In this document: one piece after another, positions 31,935 to 43,148 of the stretch | How the letters are laid out: each line of letters begins with the position of its first letter | How positions within the stretch are numbered: position 1 is the first letter of the stretch | DNA from: Fragilariopsis cylindrus CCMP1102 | Taxonomy: Eukaryota; Bacillariophyta; Bacillariophyceae; Bacillariales; Bacillariaceae | Length of the DNA stretch: 64,000 nt | NCBI GenBank assembly: GCA_900095095.1 | Contig: FMBT01000516.1 | Coordinates: 1-64,000, forward strand | Direction of reading: 5' to 3' | Translations under genes and position numbers: made by a program | The notes under the pieces: generated by a model | Seen by the model: the letters and a program-made list of their open reading frames with translations, nothing else | What the model was told of the DNA's origin: nothing | Databases searched by the model: none

Positions 31935-33662
31935 ATGGGAAATTCACCAATGACAATCGGTCTTAAGGTCAACGATTCGAAAGGATCAGGAGGAAAGTGC
32001 GGAGGACATCATGTTGCCGGATCAATTCTATACGGAAAAGTATATCTATCGGTGACAGAACATGAAGAAACGGCAACTTCCATTCGACTGAAAGTTATCG
32101 GAAAGGAAAATGTTATTATCCATCATACCACCACAGAAGAGGAACAATCATCTGATAGCAATGATGGTCGTCGTAGACAAAGTTCAACAAGAACAAGAAC
32201 AAGAGATCATTACGAACATTCAACACATGATATCTGGAATGTGGATCATCCACTGACAGTATTTCCAAACGGAAAGATACCTCGAGGACAATATGAATTC
32301 CCATTTGCAGTACAATTGCCCGAATCATTACCGAGTACGATGTCTTCTGAATGGTACGTAGCAAATACAATACATATTGTTGACAACAACAATAACGATC
32401 AACGATAAACGACGATAAAGATATACTAATCTTTGATTCATACGATGTGATTATTTTCTTTCTCTTTTCTTTCGTTTAAAAAAAAATCTTGATGAAATGA
32501 ATTCTTTCAAAAAACAAAAAAACAAAATGCTACTACTAGTGGTCAATCGACTTGCGAGGTTCGATACGAAGTTATTGCTGAGGTTTTTAAGAAATCAAAT
32601 TCATTTCTGTATTCGAATCCAAATGCGAAGGAAGAAATAAATGTGGCCGCAAAGTCCCTTACTATGACTGATCATCCCGATCAAGATACATCTTTGCAAC
32701 TTCCCGTAGAGATCGTCCCGATTAATAGATGCTGTTGTTGTTCCTGTACCAAACAAGGATCCATTGCACTCGAAACTAAATTTGACAAAACAACAGTATT
32801 GTTGTGTCCCCATAATAATAGTACAACAACAACAATAGCAGCTGATACGGCGTATCGTAGGAATGAGAATAGTTCCAATCAAAATGCCGTTAAAGTCCAA
32901 TTTCGTTGTCAAAATAAAAGTACAGCTAAGGTTGGTTCTGTTCATGTTGAGCTCATTGAAACGATTGATTGGCATGTCAATGGCCATAAAGAATCAGTTA
33001 AGAAAATCTTAGCCGAATCGAAGAAGGATGCAGGATTGTATCCAGAATTAGATCCATTATGGCGTACACCAACCCGGTTCGAGCGACGACAACAACAAGA
33101 TCAAGATGATTCCGAATCTCATTTGCTTCTCCAATACAAACCTTGGCACGCTATTAGTCCACTAGTTGTTCCATCTTCTGCCAAAGATACTTACAGAGGA
33201 TCGGGTATACAAGTTCGACATGTTCTTACTGTCCAACTGAAGACGTTGGGTTGGTGTGCCACGAATCCAGATGCAAGTTCTCTGGTAGAAATTTATCGCG
33301 ACCCGATGACAACAACGACAACGGCAACAACTACTACTTCTGCATCAGCATCAGCGGCAACGGCAGTGGGAGTTAGTCATGATGATCATTTATCATGGGA
33401 ACAACAGCAACATACTACTCCTTCAGCTCCATTTGAAGATGAATTTTCTTCAACTACAATGCCGCAACAAGTTGCTACAGCTCCATTGGATGTTTATGAT
33501 TACGACAATACAGCCCACGGCTACAATAATAAGAATATCAATACTAACGACTTCACATCCATACCGACGGTGGAGGCACAAATAGTTTTACCTGAGGATT
33601 GGAATGCTCAAACAGCTGAAATTGTGAATATTCCAATGGCGGAAGCTACCGTTTTACCTTAG
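31935..33662 (+). CDS. Arrestin-fold protein, two exons
   Basis: Exon 1 spans 31935-32353 and exon 2 spans 32540-33662, joined at GAATG|GTACGT ... CTACTAG|TGGTC with a split Cys codon, giving 513 residues. The N-terminal half has the arrestin-N pattern: GGHHVAGSILYGKVYLSVTE, IRLKVIGKENV, then DHPLTVFPNGKIPRGQYEFP with FAVQLPESLPS. After the junction comes STCEVRYEVIAEV, the typical continuation. The C-terminal half has CCCCSCTKQGSIALETKFDK and VKVQFRCQNKSTAKVGSVHVEL, consistent with an arrestin-C domain. The tail is Thr/Ala-rich. Alpha-arrestins usually bring ubiquitin ligases to membrane cargo, but no PPxY motif was noticed here, so that function is only a possibility. Confidence 0.8.
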
Positions 33663-34013
33663 GTTTTCGTCGTCGACGATGACGACAGCAACAAACTAAA
33701 AAGCGCTGGCGCTGGCGCTTGATGATTGAAATAAAATGTCACCTTGACATGAATCTTTTGCTGCAGGTGAATGAACGAATCGATAATTAGTTTCCACTCA
33801 CTCCCCATCCCTTTCAATAATTCATACTCTCACTTTTCTTCTATATACTTTATTCATTAACTTTGAATAGATTCCAATGTATTATTATATGTACTAAAGA
33901 GTAGTTTTCATTAAAATTACTCGTATTTCAACCCACATTTTTCCATCTAACTTACAGTAGCTTGGTGTCTTTGTTTTAGAGTTCAGCATGCTCTTCGCTT
34001 TAGAAATCTCATA
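33663..34013. other. Intergenic
   Basis: 351 bases. It holds a GCGCTGGCGCTGGCGC mini-repeat near 33701-33718, able to fold on itself, just after the arrestin-like stop codon. A transcript-end role is speculative. Confidence 0.35.
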
Positions 34014-34409
34014 TTAGTTGATCACGCGTGAATGAATTTGAACTTCAATTTTTAATTTCTCAGATCTTTTAGGTTTCTTATTATGTTGTTGTTGTTGTTG
34101 TTGTTGACGATGATGATGTTGATGATGATCATGACGATTATGACGATTGTTATTATTACGTCGTTGTTGTTGTTGTCCCCATTGATCATATTCATTTCGT
34201 TGTTGATGCGATGATCTAGCAATAGCCTTAAGAAGAGTTAATGGTGATGGTTCATTCTTTGTGTTACTGTTACTGTTACTGTTATTTGTATCTGTATTAT
34301 TATTATTATTTTCGCCAGCATCATCCTGTTGCAAACCTGTAACTAATTCTTGTAATACTTCTACACATTTTGTACAAGATGATCGTGCTAAAGAATTGGT
34401 AATCGTCAT
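34014..34409 (-). CDS. Hypothetical small Asn/Gln/His-rich protein
   Basis: 131 codons from ATG 34409. A non-repetitive start (CTKCVEVLQELVTGLQQ) and middle (LTLLKAIARSSHQQRNEYDQ) are separated by Asn and Gln/His tracts, and it ends with a basic stretch (KKPKRSEKLKIEVQIHSRV). The non-repeat parts look coding and amphipathic, and the ATG lies in a sensible context. No domain is recognised, so it may equally be a chance frame in repeats. Confidence 0.35.
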   Translation of the reverse strand: MTITNSLARSSCTKCVEVLQELVTGLQQDDAGENNNNNTDTNNSNSNSNTKNEPSPLTLLKAIARSSHQQRNEYDQWGQQQQRRNNNNRHNRHDHHQHHHRQQQQQQQHNKKPKRSEKLKIEVQIHSRVIN

Positions 34410-35069
34410 TGTATTATTTGTATTGTATTTGTATTACTGCTATTATTACTATTATTACTTTTTGTTTTGTTTTGTTGGTTTTTCTTTTTTATGATGGTTC
34501 TTATTCAGTAGTCTTTCCTGTCCTTTCCCCTTCTAATAAGATTCATCCATTCATTCGCTCTTTCACACACTAGAAGGAATTGAAGTGCGAACTTGCGAAC
34601 TTGCTTTAAAAAACAAAATTTCATTCGTGGGTTTTTTTGGCATTTGTTTTGCTTCTTGTTTATTGTGTTATGTTTTTAATGATATGTACGTTGTTTCTTA
34701 CTTACGTGACATTTATTCGATTAGTGCCCGCTTATGTACAATATCCACGATGTGTCTTGTGTGCTTCTCAGCTACCACTGCTTCTCAGCACACATGTGTC
34801 ATCTTGTACTCATGTTCTCTTCTCGTGCGTTGTGGCACATACATCATCTGTGAACATACCATATCGTAATTAAGTAACATACCGGTAAGTTGTAACGAAA
34901 GTAGGAATTAATTATATAGCAACCTCTGCTGGAACGAAGAAACAAAATAACACTACAAGATACATCACCATCATTGTCGTCGTCGGTTACAAGTGAGGTA
35001 GGTAACATCAAAACAGAACTTTTTTCACGACTACTAGTTATTTATTACTAGCAGGACGGTAAGATAAAG
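34410..35069. other. Intergenic, presumed promoter of HSF-type gene 2
   Basis: 660 bases, T-rich on the plus strand up to 34700 and A-rich near the next start codon. Short open frames at 34585-34873 are hydrophobic by virtue of T-richness and are not supported. Confidence 0.4.
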
Positions 35070-37121
35070 ATGAAGACTATGACCGGCGAAAATAACAGCA
35101 GCAGTAGTAAGGACGTATCGCCGCAGGCCCAGTCGGGAATTGTTGGGCTTGATCATGATATCGAAGACAAGAAATCGGACATGGAAAAGAATGATAATAC
35201 TTTACATCAGAATAAAAGCAAGTCTGTAGCAAGAAGCGAAATTGCTGATACTGCTGCGGCACAAGCTGCCGCACGGATTGCAGCCAAATATGCAAAATTG
35301 ATTAATGATGCAAATAAATCCAGTAATATACTGCAACGGCGTGAATACGGTTTCAAGTTATTTGCTGCTGTAAAGGATGCAACATCTCCCTCCTCTTCAA
35401 GAACATCATCATCATCTGAAAAGAACGGCGGCAATAGTTCCATGCCAAGGACTGCTACTGTATCTAGTTCCATTACAGGCGTCGATCCGCATGATGATAC
35501 ACCTTGTACCAAGCCAAGTTCTAGCTCTACCTCTGGTCCTAATAGTGGTACATCAAGTTCCATTCCAAGTATTACAAGTTCTATCCCTAAAGATAGAACC
35601 GTTACTACTTCGACGAAATTGTCGGCGTCGGCATCGACGGCGAAGGGGTCATTTATTCGCACTCCTGGTAAAAACATGGGCGTCAAAAAATACAGACGAA
35701 AACGTCCAGCACTGCCTCTACGGCGGACAGCGATAAGCACCACTCCTCCTCCTTATCTTCCTCCATCAGCAGCAGCAACAACGAAGAAGAGACAGAAAAT
35801 GTTACCTACTTCTAACGTTCATGATAATAATGAGAATACGGACTGTCGAAAAATGAGTGGTAGTAGTAGTAGTAGCAGTAGTAGTAATACTGTTGGTGGT
35901 GAAGATGATAGTGATATCGTTATCGGCAATGAGGCGGCACCGACCGTTGTTCCAGCGAGAGTCATTTCTTCTGACATGAGCGGGGAGGCCTCTAACAGTG
36001 ATAGCGATTGTGACAGGGTAGGTGATTCGTTATCCACTCCAGGTAGAACTGAGTCTTCTTCGTCTACAGTTATCCGTCGTACTAGTCGTTCGACTGCTGG
36101 CCAACACATGAACAAGTCATGGTCTGGCGATGAAGAAAAATTATCCCATCAAGCGAAAAAGATAACTCCCCCCGAATTGTCTTCATCAGTATCAGCATCG
36201 TCATCGTCGTCGATGGCGGCATTAGTTTTGGCTGCTTCTACCCTATCAGATTGTGCTGTCGAAGAAAATGACGCAACTGAAGATGGAGATGAAAATAAAA
36301 ATTTAGAAGGCGTGAAGGAGCTCTTCCCACACAGTCAAGTAAATAATCGAATCATCAAGGACGATGGGAAGAAGGAAAATCGTATGAACGACGAGGATAG
36401 GAATGGAGGGGTCGATATGAGACGTATCGCATCTATTCCCGATAGTATGAGACGTATCCCATATAGAGCGGAGATTGAAAATAGAGCGGAGATCGAAAGC
36501 GAAATTATAGTCGCGAATAAGAAATCGTCGACCGACTATGACAACCGGGGAGTAATGGTTCATTCTAAGAAGTATACCTTCCGTGACAAGTTATACGATC
36601 TCATGATGGACGCGACGACGTCCGGTAATACCGACATCGTATCATGGTCATCTGATGGAAAACTCTTCGTCGTTCATGATCACATTCGATTCGCATCTGA
36701 GTTGTTACCGACTTATTTCGGTCACGACAAGATGAGGAGTTTCGATCGACAACTTCATTATTGGTCATTTGAACAGGTCAATTCCACGAAGATTACTAAT
36801 AAAAGTTTTGGAGGAAAGTCATGGAAACATCCCTTCTTTCAAAAGGGCAGACGTGATCTGCTCAAGCACATTGAGCGCAAGAAGAAGGGGAACAGTAAAA
36901 AGGATATAAACAGGAATGAGAAAATGAAAAAGGACGAAATAGCTAGGAATATTGCAATTTTGGAAAGTATTATAGAAGGGAAGAACCATTCTCGTGGAGG
37001 AATTGTTAGCGAATTAAGTCGTTCAGATTCATCGTCATCTATATGCCCTTCTCGAGAACTAATGATCGAGGAGGTTGCTGAAAGCTGTGAAATTGACGAT
37101 GATGGCGACATTATTATTTAA
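35070..37121 (+). CDS. Heat-shock-factor-type DNA-binding protein 2, atypical
   Basis: A 683-residue single exon. Ser/Thr-rich, disordered through about residue 500, with an Ala-rich helix (AAAQAAARIAAKYAKLI). The HSF domain is near the C-terminus (about residues 508-600): YTFRDKLYDLMMDATTSGN, DIVSWSSDGKLFVVHDHIRF, then LPTYFGHDKMRSFDRQLHYW and SFEQVN, with KSWKHPFFQKGRRDLL. The recognition helix reads SFDRQLHYWSF rather than SFVRQLNxYGF, so DNA specificity may differ. A Lys-rich helix follows (HIERKKKGNSKKD). The C-terminal placement of the domain is unusual compared with classical HSFs. Confidence 0.8.
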   Translation: MKTMTGENNSSSSKDVSPQAQSGIVGLDHDIEDKKSDMEKNDNTLHQNKSKSVARSEIADTAAAQAAARIAAKYAKLINDANKSSNILQRREYGFKLFAAVKDATSPSSSRTSSSSEKNGGNSSMPRTATVSSSITGVDPHDDTPCTKPSSSSTSGPNSGTSSSIPSITSSIPKDRTVTTSTKLSASASTAKGSFIRTPGKNMGVKKYRRKRPALPLRRTAISTTPPPYLPPSAAATTKKRQKMLPTSNVHDNNENTDCRKMSGSSSSSSSSNTVGGEDDSDIVIGNEAAPTVVPARVISSDMSGEASNSDSDCDRVGDSLSTPGRTESSSSTVIRRTSRSTAGQHMNKSWSGDEEKLSHQAKKITPPELSSSVSASSSSSMAALVLAASTLSDCAVEENDATEDGDENKNLEGVKELFPHSQVNNRIIKDDGKKENRMNDEDRNGGVDMRRIASIPDSMRRIPYRAEIENRAEIESEIIVANKKSSTDYDNRGVMVHSKKYTFRDKLYDLMMDATTSGNTDIVSWSSDGKLFVVHDHIRFASELLPTYFGHDKMRSFDRQLHYWSFEQVNSTKITNKSFGGKSWKHPFFQKGRRDLLKHIERKKKGNSKKDINRNEKMKKDEIARNIAILESIIEGKNHSRGGIVSELSRSDSSSSICPSRELMIEEVAESCEIDDDGDIII

Positions 37122-37701
37122 TTAATTATAAACGAAGAAAAGGCACCATAAAACTGTGACCACAATCAGGACAATAGCTAAGTCTTCTTCCTACTTCTCA
37201 ACCATCGCAATCTATGTACTTCATCTTTGGGAAAAAGAGAAATCTCTCCTCATCACAAAAGAATCATTACCGAAGCAAGCACCAACGGTATGTATCACCC
37301 AACAGTGAGTAGCGATGAATGCTGCTAGAAGGATTGGATGAAAGGAATTGCTGAAAATCAGGTGACTGTCAGCACTCAATAAGTTCCGAGGATAGCAGAT
37401 GTATGTGGGTGATAACATCACAAATCCGATTCGCAGGACCTGGAATAGATTGCTCGCTATCCTCGTGGACAACATGATGTGTAGGCAACGTTTTACTTAC
37501 TCCCAAAAGAGCATGTACTATATTTATAATTATGTTACTAATACAATAAACACCTACTTCACGAGTTTTACCGTACTATATTTGGTTAGAATTCTGCTTA
37601 GCGGCTCCGATCATCGTTCCAAATTACATATTTTATACTACAATTGTATCATTATTTATTTTCTTTATTTATCATTTACTTATTATATTCTTATTCACTT
37701 G
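37122..37701. other. Convergent intergenic region
   Basis: 580 bases with no recognisable gene. Strongly AT-rich from 37500 onward. Confidence 0.4.
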
Positions 37702-38642
37702 TTACCGTCCGTACTTTAGCTTTTTGTCATTTTTACTCAACTTCTTTTTCTTAGGTTTCGCATCTTTACTCTCAGCCGCAGCTTCGGTGGCTGCTGCTTT
37801 TGCTGCAGTTGTTTTTGATGATTTCTTTTTAGCAGTTTTAGCTTTCAAAACAGCGGCAACATCCACTGTTGCGTCTTCTTTTTCTTCTTTACCACCGTTA
37901 TCATCGCCATTGTTTTCATCAGTCGTTGATGCTTTTTTGTTTTTCTTCTTTTTCTTTCGTTTATTATTACTACTCGTTGTTGCATCAGCAGCAGTTTGTG
38001 TATTGTTCTTATCGTCAACATCATCTTTCTTTTCCTCCACAGCTGATGCGGTTGCATCGATACCTAATTCAGCAAAGATATCATCGAGGTTGTCTAAATC
38101 ATTTTGTTTTGATTTTTGTAATGCTACTTCGGCATGAGCTTCCTTTTTGCTTTTGCAGCCTCGCGTGCCTCCTCAAGACGACGTTGCCGTTCTAACTTTT
38201 CTTCTTCTGTTTCCACCTCTTCTTCTTCCTCTTCTTCCTCTTCGCTTTCATCCTCATCATCTCCACCGTGATGTTCATCATCGTCGACTGTCATAAGTTG
38301 TTCCGGAACATGTACGTTAAGTTCGGGTGATCGAATCGGTTTTGTAATCTAAAAAGTTAGTAGTAATAGTCAGGTGATATTCCAAAACATCGACACAATA
38401 TATATGAACAGATCGAAAGAAAGAAAATTCGTGAGAGAAAGAAAGGAATTTGTTTAATCAATCATTCACAATTGCTTTTGGCTCTTTTTGGAAAAAAAGT
38501 GTGTATCACACACAAACAAAAACGATACAAGTAGTATTATTCTCACCTGATCCGCTTCGATAGCGTGGTCAACGTAATCTTCATGTTCATCGTCATGAAG
38601 ATATTCATCTTCATCATCCGTGGAATCCGCCCAACGACTCAT
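37702..38642 (-). CDS. Small acidic/lysine-rich protein ending KLKYGR, two exons, one frame break
   Basis: Exon 1 is 38642-38547 (MSRWADSTDDEDEYLHDD...), donor CAG|GTGAGA; exon 2 starts at 38348 after TTTTTAG. Exon 2 reads ITKPIRSPELNVHVPEQLMT, an acidic EEEEEEEEVE stretch and a coiled LERQRRLEEAREAAKAKK. It then needs one more A in the run at 38144-38148 (T on plus) to continue EAHAEVALQKSKQNDLDNLD and on to the Lys-rich tail KKKLSKNDKKLKYGR. Without that base the frame stops soon after. The pattern (acidic N-terminus, coiled middle, basic tail) recalls nucleolar or ribosome-associated factors, but I do not recognise the family. Confidence 0.6.
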
Positions 38643-39820
38643 ATTTTATATAGTAGAACTTTTCTATTGAATTAATCCTAGTATGTATTGTATTCGTTGG
38701 CGTATGTTATTGCGTTAAGCTTGAGGGAGACTATGCAACGTAAGGCAAGGAACAGCGGATAGGTGTGTGTGTTTGGTTTTTGATCGGATCGGATACCTTT
38801 GGCGTTCGTGCGTTAGTTGCTTTATGTATTTCGTATTATATTTGTGGTAGTGTAAGTAATTGCGATGCTTTCGTTTTCGTTAGTGAAATGGAAGCAGCGA
38901 CAAACAGAAAGGAAATGGATAATGGCACTTTGAAGATCTTATTGTGTTGGCGTTGGTGTTTCCACGTTTTTCTTAACAGGTCTAATTCAAGTTTATACTT
39001 GGTTTTGAGGGCGAGAGCAGAAGGAACAATCGATCGATACAAAGGGTCTGATTTCGATGGGTGTACTGTATGTAGCGTCCTCACCTCACACGTTCAAACG
39101 TTGTCATGGGCCTTCACATAAAATTTTATTGAAGTCGCCTCGTCACGCACGGTATTATTCATTCGAGTATGTTTCTCGAAAATGTGTGGTACAGAAAAAC
39201 ATTCGTGACTGAATAGGTGAGTGAGTCTAGGTTCGATTCGACCGAAATAGAGGCAAATAAAACAAAATAATCGCGGCCTCCTCCTTTTACTTCGTTAATT
39301 AGAATTCATACCTACGTGTGTACTATCATACAGTATGATTATACTAATAAAATATATTGCGGCGGAAAATGCCGATGTCGAGAAGACACTTCACGATACG
39401 CGTGATTCAATTATTCAATCCCGTTATAGCTATGCATATGAAGTCGCATAAAATGGGGACGGGAATTATCGGACGTCCACTTTGAAAACCCCCGATGGTA
39501 GAAAAGGAAAAAGAGAAAAAGGACAATCATACATACTACTGCCTCGCAGTATAGTACAGCGCATTTAACTACTGGTGTGTGTGTGTACTAAGTAGAAATA
39601 CCATAGTACCTCTCCGGTGACGGCGTACGTAGGTGGTTAATATAAGTAGTGGTAACCAGAGGATGTGAGGAAATTACAGCAATGATGGACAGTATCATCG
39701 TATCGACGCGTTTTGCGATGGATTCATTCATTCTCGCTGGTACCGTAATATGTACATGCCCCTCTTGCCAATAATCAATTCGGCAATAGCATCTGAGAAA
39801 GAAAAGAACGAATCGAAATC
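38643..39820. other. Intergenic region
   Basis: 1.18 kb between divergent genes. No supported gene; a 118-codon open frame at 38765-39121 lacks domain signal. TACAGTA-type words near 39330 and a short (GT)n near 39577. Confidence 0.4.
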
Positions 39821-41280
39821 ATGAGTAACGTCAACAATGACGAAACCAAGAACGATGATGTCGGTGGTGGCTGTGTTGACATTGGCGTTGACGTTGGGTT
39901 GACATTAAAGTTGAAGTTGACGATGGTTTCAATAATCGCACCATCGGCAGTTGTTCAAATATTTCATCTCTTTTCATACCAAATCCATCCTCTATGCGTC
40001 TTATTTCTCCCGAACTTCTATGTGGTGAGGAACCTGCTTCCAACAAAAACAACTACGACGACGACAAGAAGAAGAACACGTCGGTCCTATTACCTTTCAC
40101 ATTACCCTGCCTTCCACATCTTTACCGTCGTTGACGTCATCATCATCATTATCTTCATCGTCATCATCAGATGATGATAATATTATTCCTCATCATCATC
40201 ATCAACAACATCATCATCACCAAAGTCGTCGACTCGAATTTAACTGTCGCGATCGATCTTGTGGAGTACTTTTACCAACGGAACCATCTGTTCCAGCAAT
40301 AATCTTAGATGGACGGACAGATCCCTTCTTCTTTGAACCAGGATTTAGCTTAGAGGCAATGACTGGTTTTCAAATCTGGCCTGGATCAAGATTGGTTGTG
40401 GAGGCCTTCACGTGTAGTAGCAGTAGCAACAGCAACAACAATATTATTGTCGACAGCATTGCGGTGCCACCACTGTCGTCGTCATCAATATATTACTAAA
40501 TGAATATCAAGAAACAACATCATTGATAAAACCGACAATTAACCATATAAGGGAATGAATATTTTAGAAGTTGGCGCTGGATGCGGTGCTGTTGGGACGT
40601 GTTTAGCAGCTGCTGGGGGGAATGTTTTAATCACGGATCTATCAATTTTAGTAGAACATGGGATCTGGCCTAACCTAAGAAGAAATAGTAACAACAATAA
40701 CAGCAGCAGCAGCAGCAGCAACAATAGTGATGAGGCATTACTATCACCATCATCGTCGTCACATTATTCTGAATGTCCATTCTTTCTCGAAACAGCGATC
40801 AAATACGCCCCAACAAGTAATGACAATTACAACAACCACGATCCTGTTCCGATTGGAAAAGGGTGGGCTAGTGCAGCGGTCATTGATTGGTTCCAACCTT
40901 TATCTTTGCAACTTTCTAATGACACCATATCGAATGTTGATATCATCGTTGCGTGCGATTGTTTGTTTTTAAAGAAACTAATCGATCCACTTCTGAATAT
41001 GATTTCGGATATCTTTGATGCTGCTGCTGCAAGAAATGATAATAATGACTGTAAATTGTTATTTACATACGAACGTCGTAATATGATGGGATTGTTTATT
41101 AGTTTAGAGGACTTATTAGAAAAGATAGTAAATGAGAGAGGTTGGTTGGTCGAATGTTTGTCGTGGAGAACTATATCAGTAGAAGATGATGGTGAGCACG
41201 ATCTGTATTTGTTTCAAGTAGTTTCATTACCGTTACCATCTACTACTATTACGAGTACGAGTACGAGAACAACCAAGTAA
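39821..41280 (+). pseudogene. METTL21/FAM86-type methyltransferase gene with several frame breaks
   Basis: The methyltransferase core is clear in the frame ending 41280: MNILEVGAGCGAVGTCLAAA (SAM motif I), NVLITDLS (acidic end of strand 2), NVDIIVACDCLFLKKLIDPL (motif IV region) and KLLFTYERRNMMG. Upstream pieces read in other frames: [15 protein letters not shown] (the WPGx block that precedes motif I in METTL21/FAM86 proteins), then [20 protein letters not shown], which would join the core with one more G at 40551-40553. Earlier text ([35 protein letters not shown]) sits in two further frames. That is about three or four breaks over 700 bases, in or near repeats. It is either a decaying gene or a poorly assembled one. 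These enzymes methylate lysines on chaperones or elongation factors. Confidence 0.6.
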
Positions 41281-43148
41281 ATAATGAAAACACGCACTTT
41301 GTATGAGCATACTTTATACTGAATAGTGAATCCAATCGAATATTGACTGTATATTGTATATCAAGCTACTACAATGGAGATAAAAGAAATAATAATGATA
41401 ATAACGAGGACAATAGATTCTTTAAATAACACTTATAAGAATGGTAGAGCAGCATTGCATTCACTAGTACAACTGCTAAGCATAGATGATTGATACCGAG
41501 ATGCTTTGTTTATTCGTAGTCATTCCAGCAGAAGCAGAGGAAGGGGAACTATCATTTTCGTTTTTATTTCCAATTTCAGATGGAGTTGTAGTTGAAACAA
41601 ATGATGGGAGTGGAAATAACTTTTTTCATAAGATCCCATGAAAACATGATATCATTTTAACTTGCTGGAATTACACAAGGCGTTGGTACTTGAAGGAAGT
41701 GGTACTTTCAGAAGGATTCATATTGATGCTATGTTTGGTTTACACCCAGTAGAAGAGTGCATTTGGTGTGGAGAGTATCACACACTTGAATGAATGAATG
41801 AATGGATGAATGGTAAAACATCTCATCTCTCAATTTGAGCAATGTCTTCTTACTACATTATCAATGCAGTTTGAAAAACAACTTTGAGATCATTTCTCGG
41901 GGTGCTGGATCAGGATCTCATTTGGATGCATTATTAAAGTTCGGTCTCCGCTGAATTGGTGAGCTTGCTTTGGTTGGTTGTGATTTGATGGTACCTAAAC
42001 ATTTCCTGGACACTAACTTTCCCAATGGAATTTAGATAACCTGTTAGTTAGATCATTGCTGATAGTAGTGATTTAAATGTAGATATGTTGTTGTGATGTG
42101 CACCATGGGTGGTATTGTACTAGTAGGGCGCGTTACAACCTAGCATGTGGCAGTGATATAGAATTATTGAACTTCAAGCAACAAACAATGCCCATTGATT
42201 GACATTTTACAAGTGCATCATAATCTAGAGCGTAGCAGCTTCTTTAACAGTAGTATTGTATTTTTGAAAGTTAGCTACTGCAACATGCATTATCATACTT
42301 TTATAAATAGGTACAGTGTTTGTTGGCAAGCCGCCTTGAAATATTCCGTGCCAAGGACATCATTAGCAAACTTCTAAAGTTGTGTGTGCACACTCACATG
42401 CATTGTGGAGGATGTGTACATTTGCAGCTGCTTTGCTTGTAGCGAGCTCTTTAGATTGATTCATTCTCATAGATAGATTGTTGATTTGATTCTTAGTAGT
42501 AATTTTTTGCTCAACGGAATCTTTTCCATCGCAACGGAAAAATGCAGGCGCCGCCTGTCAGCCACTAACCAAGCAAGCGAAATTCTTGTGAGGTCTGTCT
42601 TTTTTTTGGATTCATTCGGATGATGTTTTTTATTCGTGCTTGTACGCTGGAAACGCAAAATTTCTTTACGACCAGATTTAGCACGACACAACGCGATGAG
42701 TCAATTAGAAGTGTAATAGTGATTAAAAAATGCATAAAAAAAACTGATTCCACTTTTACTCATAAAACTTGTTTCACATCAAAAGCAAGTTATTTGTATC
42801 GCCTTTTAACGCCTCAATACACTAGCAACTAAAAGCACACATACATCTCTAGACACATTCAAACAGCCACGCCCAGATTCCTTCTCTCTTTGATTCATAA
42901 GTACATTTTGAAACCTACACTGGAGTTACTTGAGCAATTTTCAAAAAGCGCATGTTATTGACACGAGCGATTTCAAATCTTTCTAAAGTAAGAACCCATT
43001 GACAAAATTCAAATTTTTCAAACCCAGACCCAAACCCAAACCTGCTAAAGTAAATAACAACAGTAGCACAAACGACAAAGAGAACAGCAAATAATAAACG
43101 ATACAGTTTAAATCAACCCAGTTTAACACGTGTGCGACCTATTCAATC
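41281..43148. other. Long intergenic region
   Basis: 1.87 kb without a supported gene. A GAATGAATGAATGGATGAATGG run lies near 41789-41811. Scattered short open frames (42195-42377, 42467-42832) lack domain or composition support. Confidence 0.5.

Noticed and set aside
38765-39121. 118-codon open frame on the plus strand
   Set aside because: No domain, no local coding composition, opposite short frame overlaps.
39210-39260. GGTTCGATTCGA as the T-arm of a tRNA
   Set aside because: No acceptor, D or anticodon arm can be placed around it.
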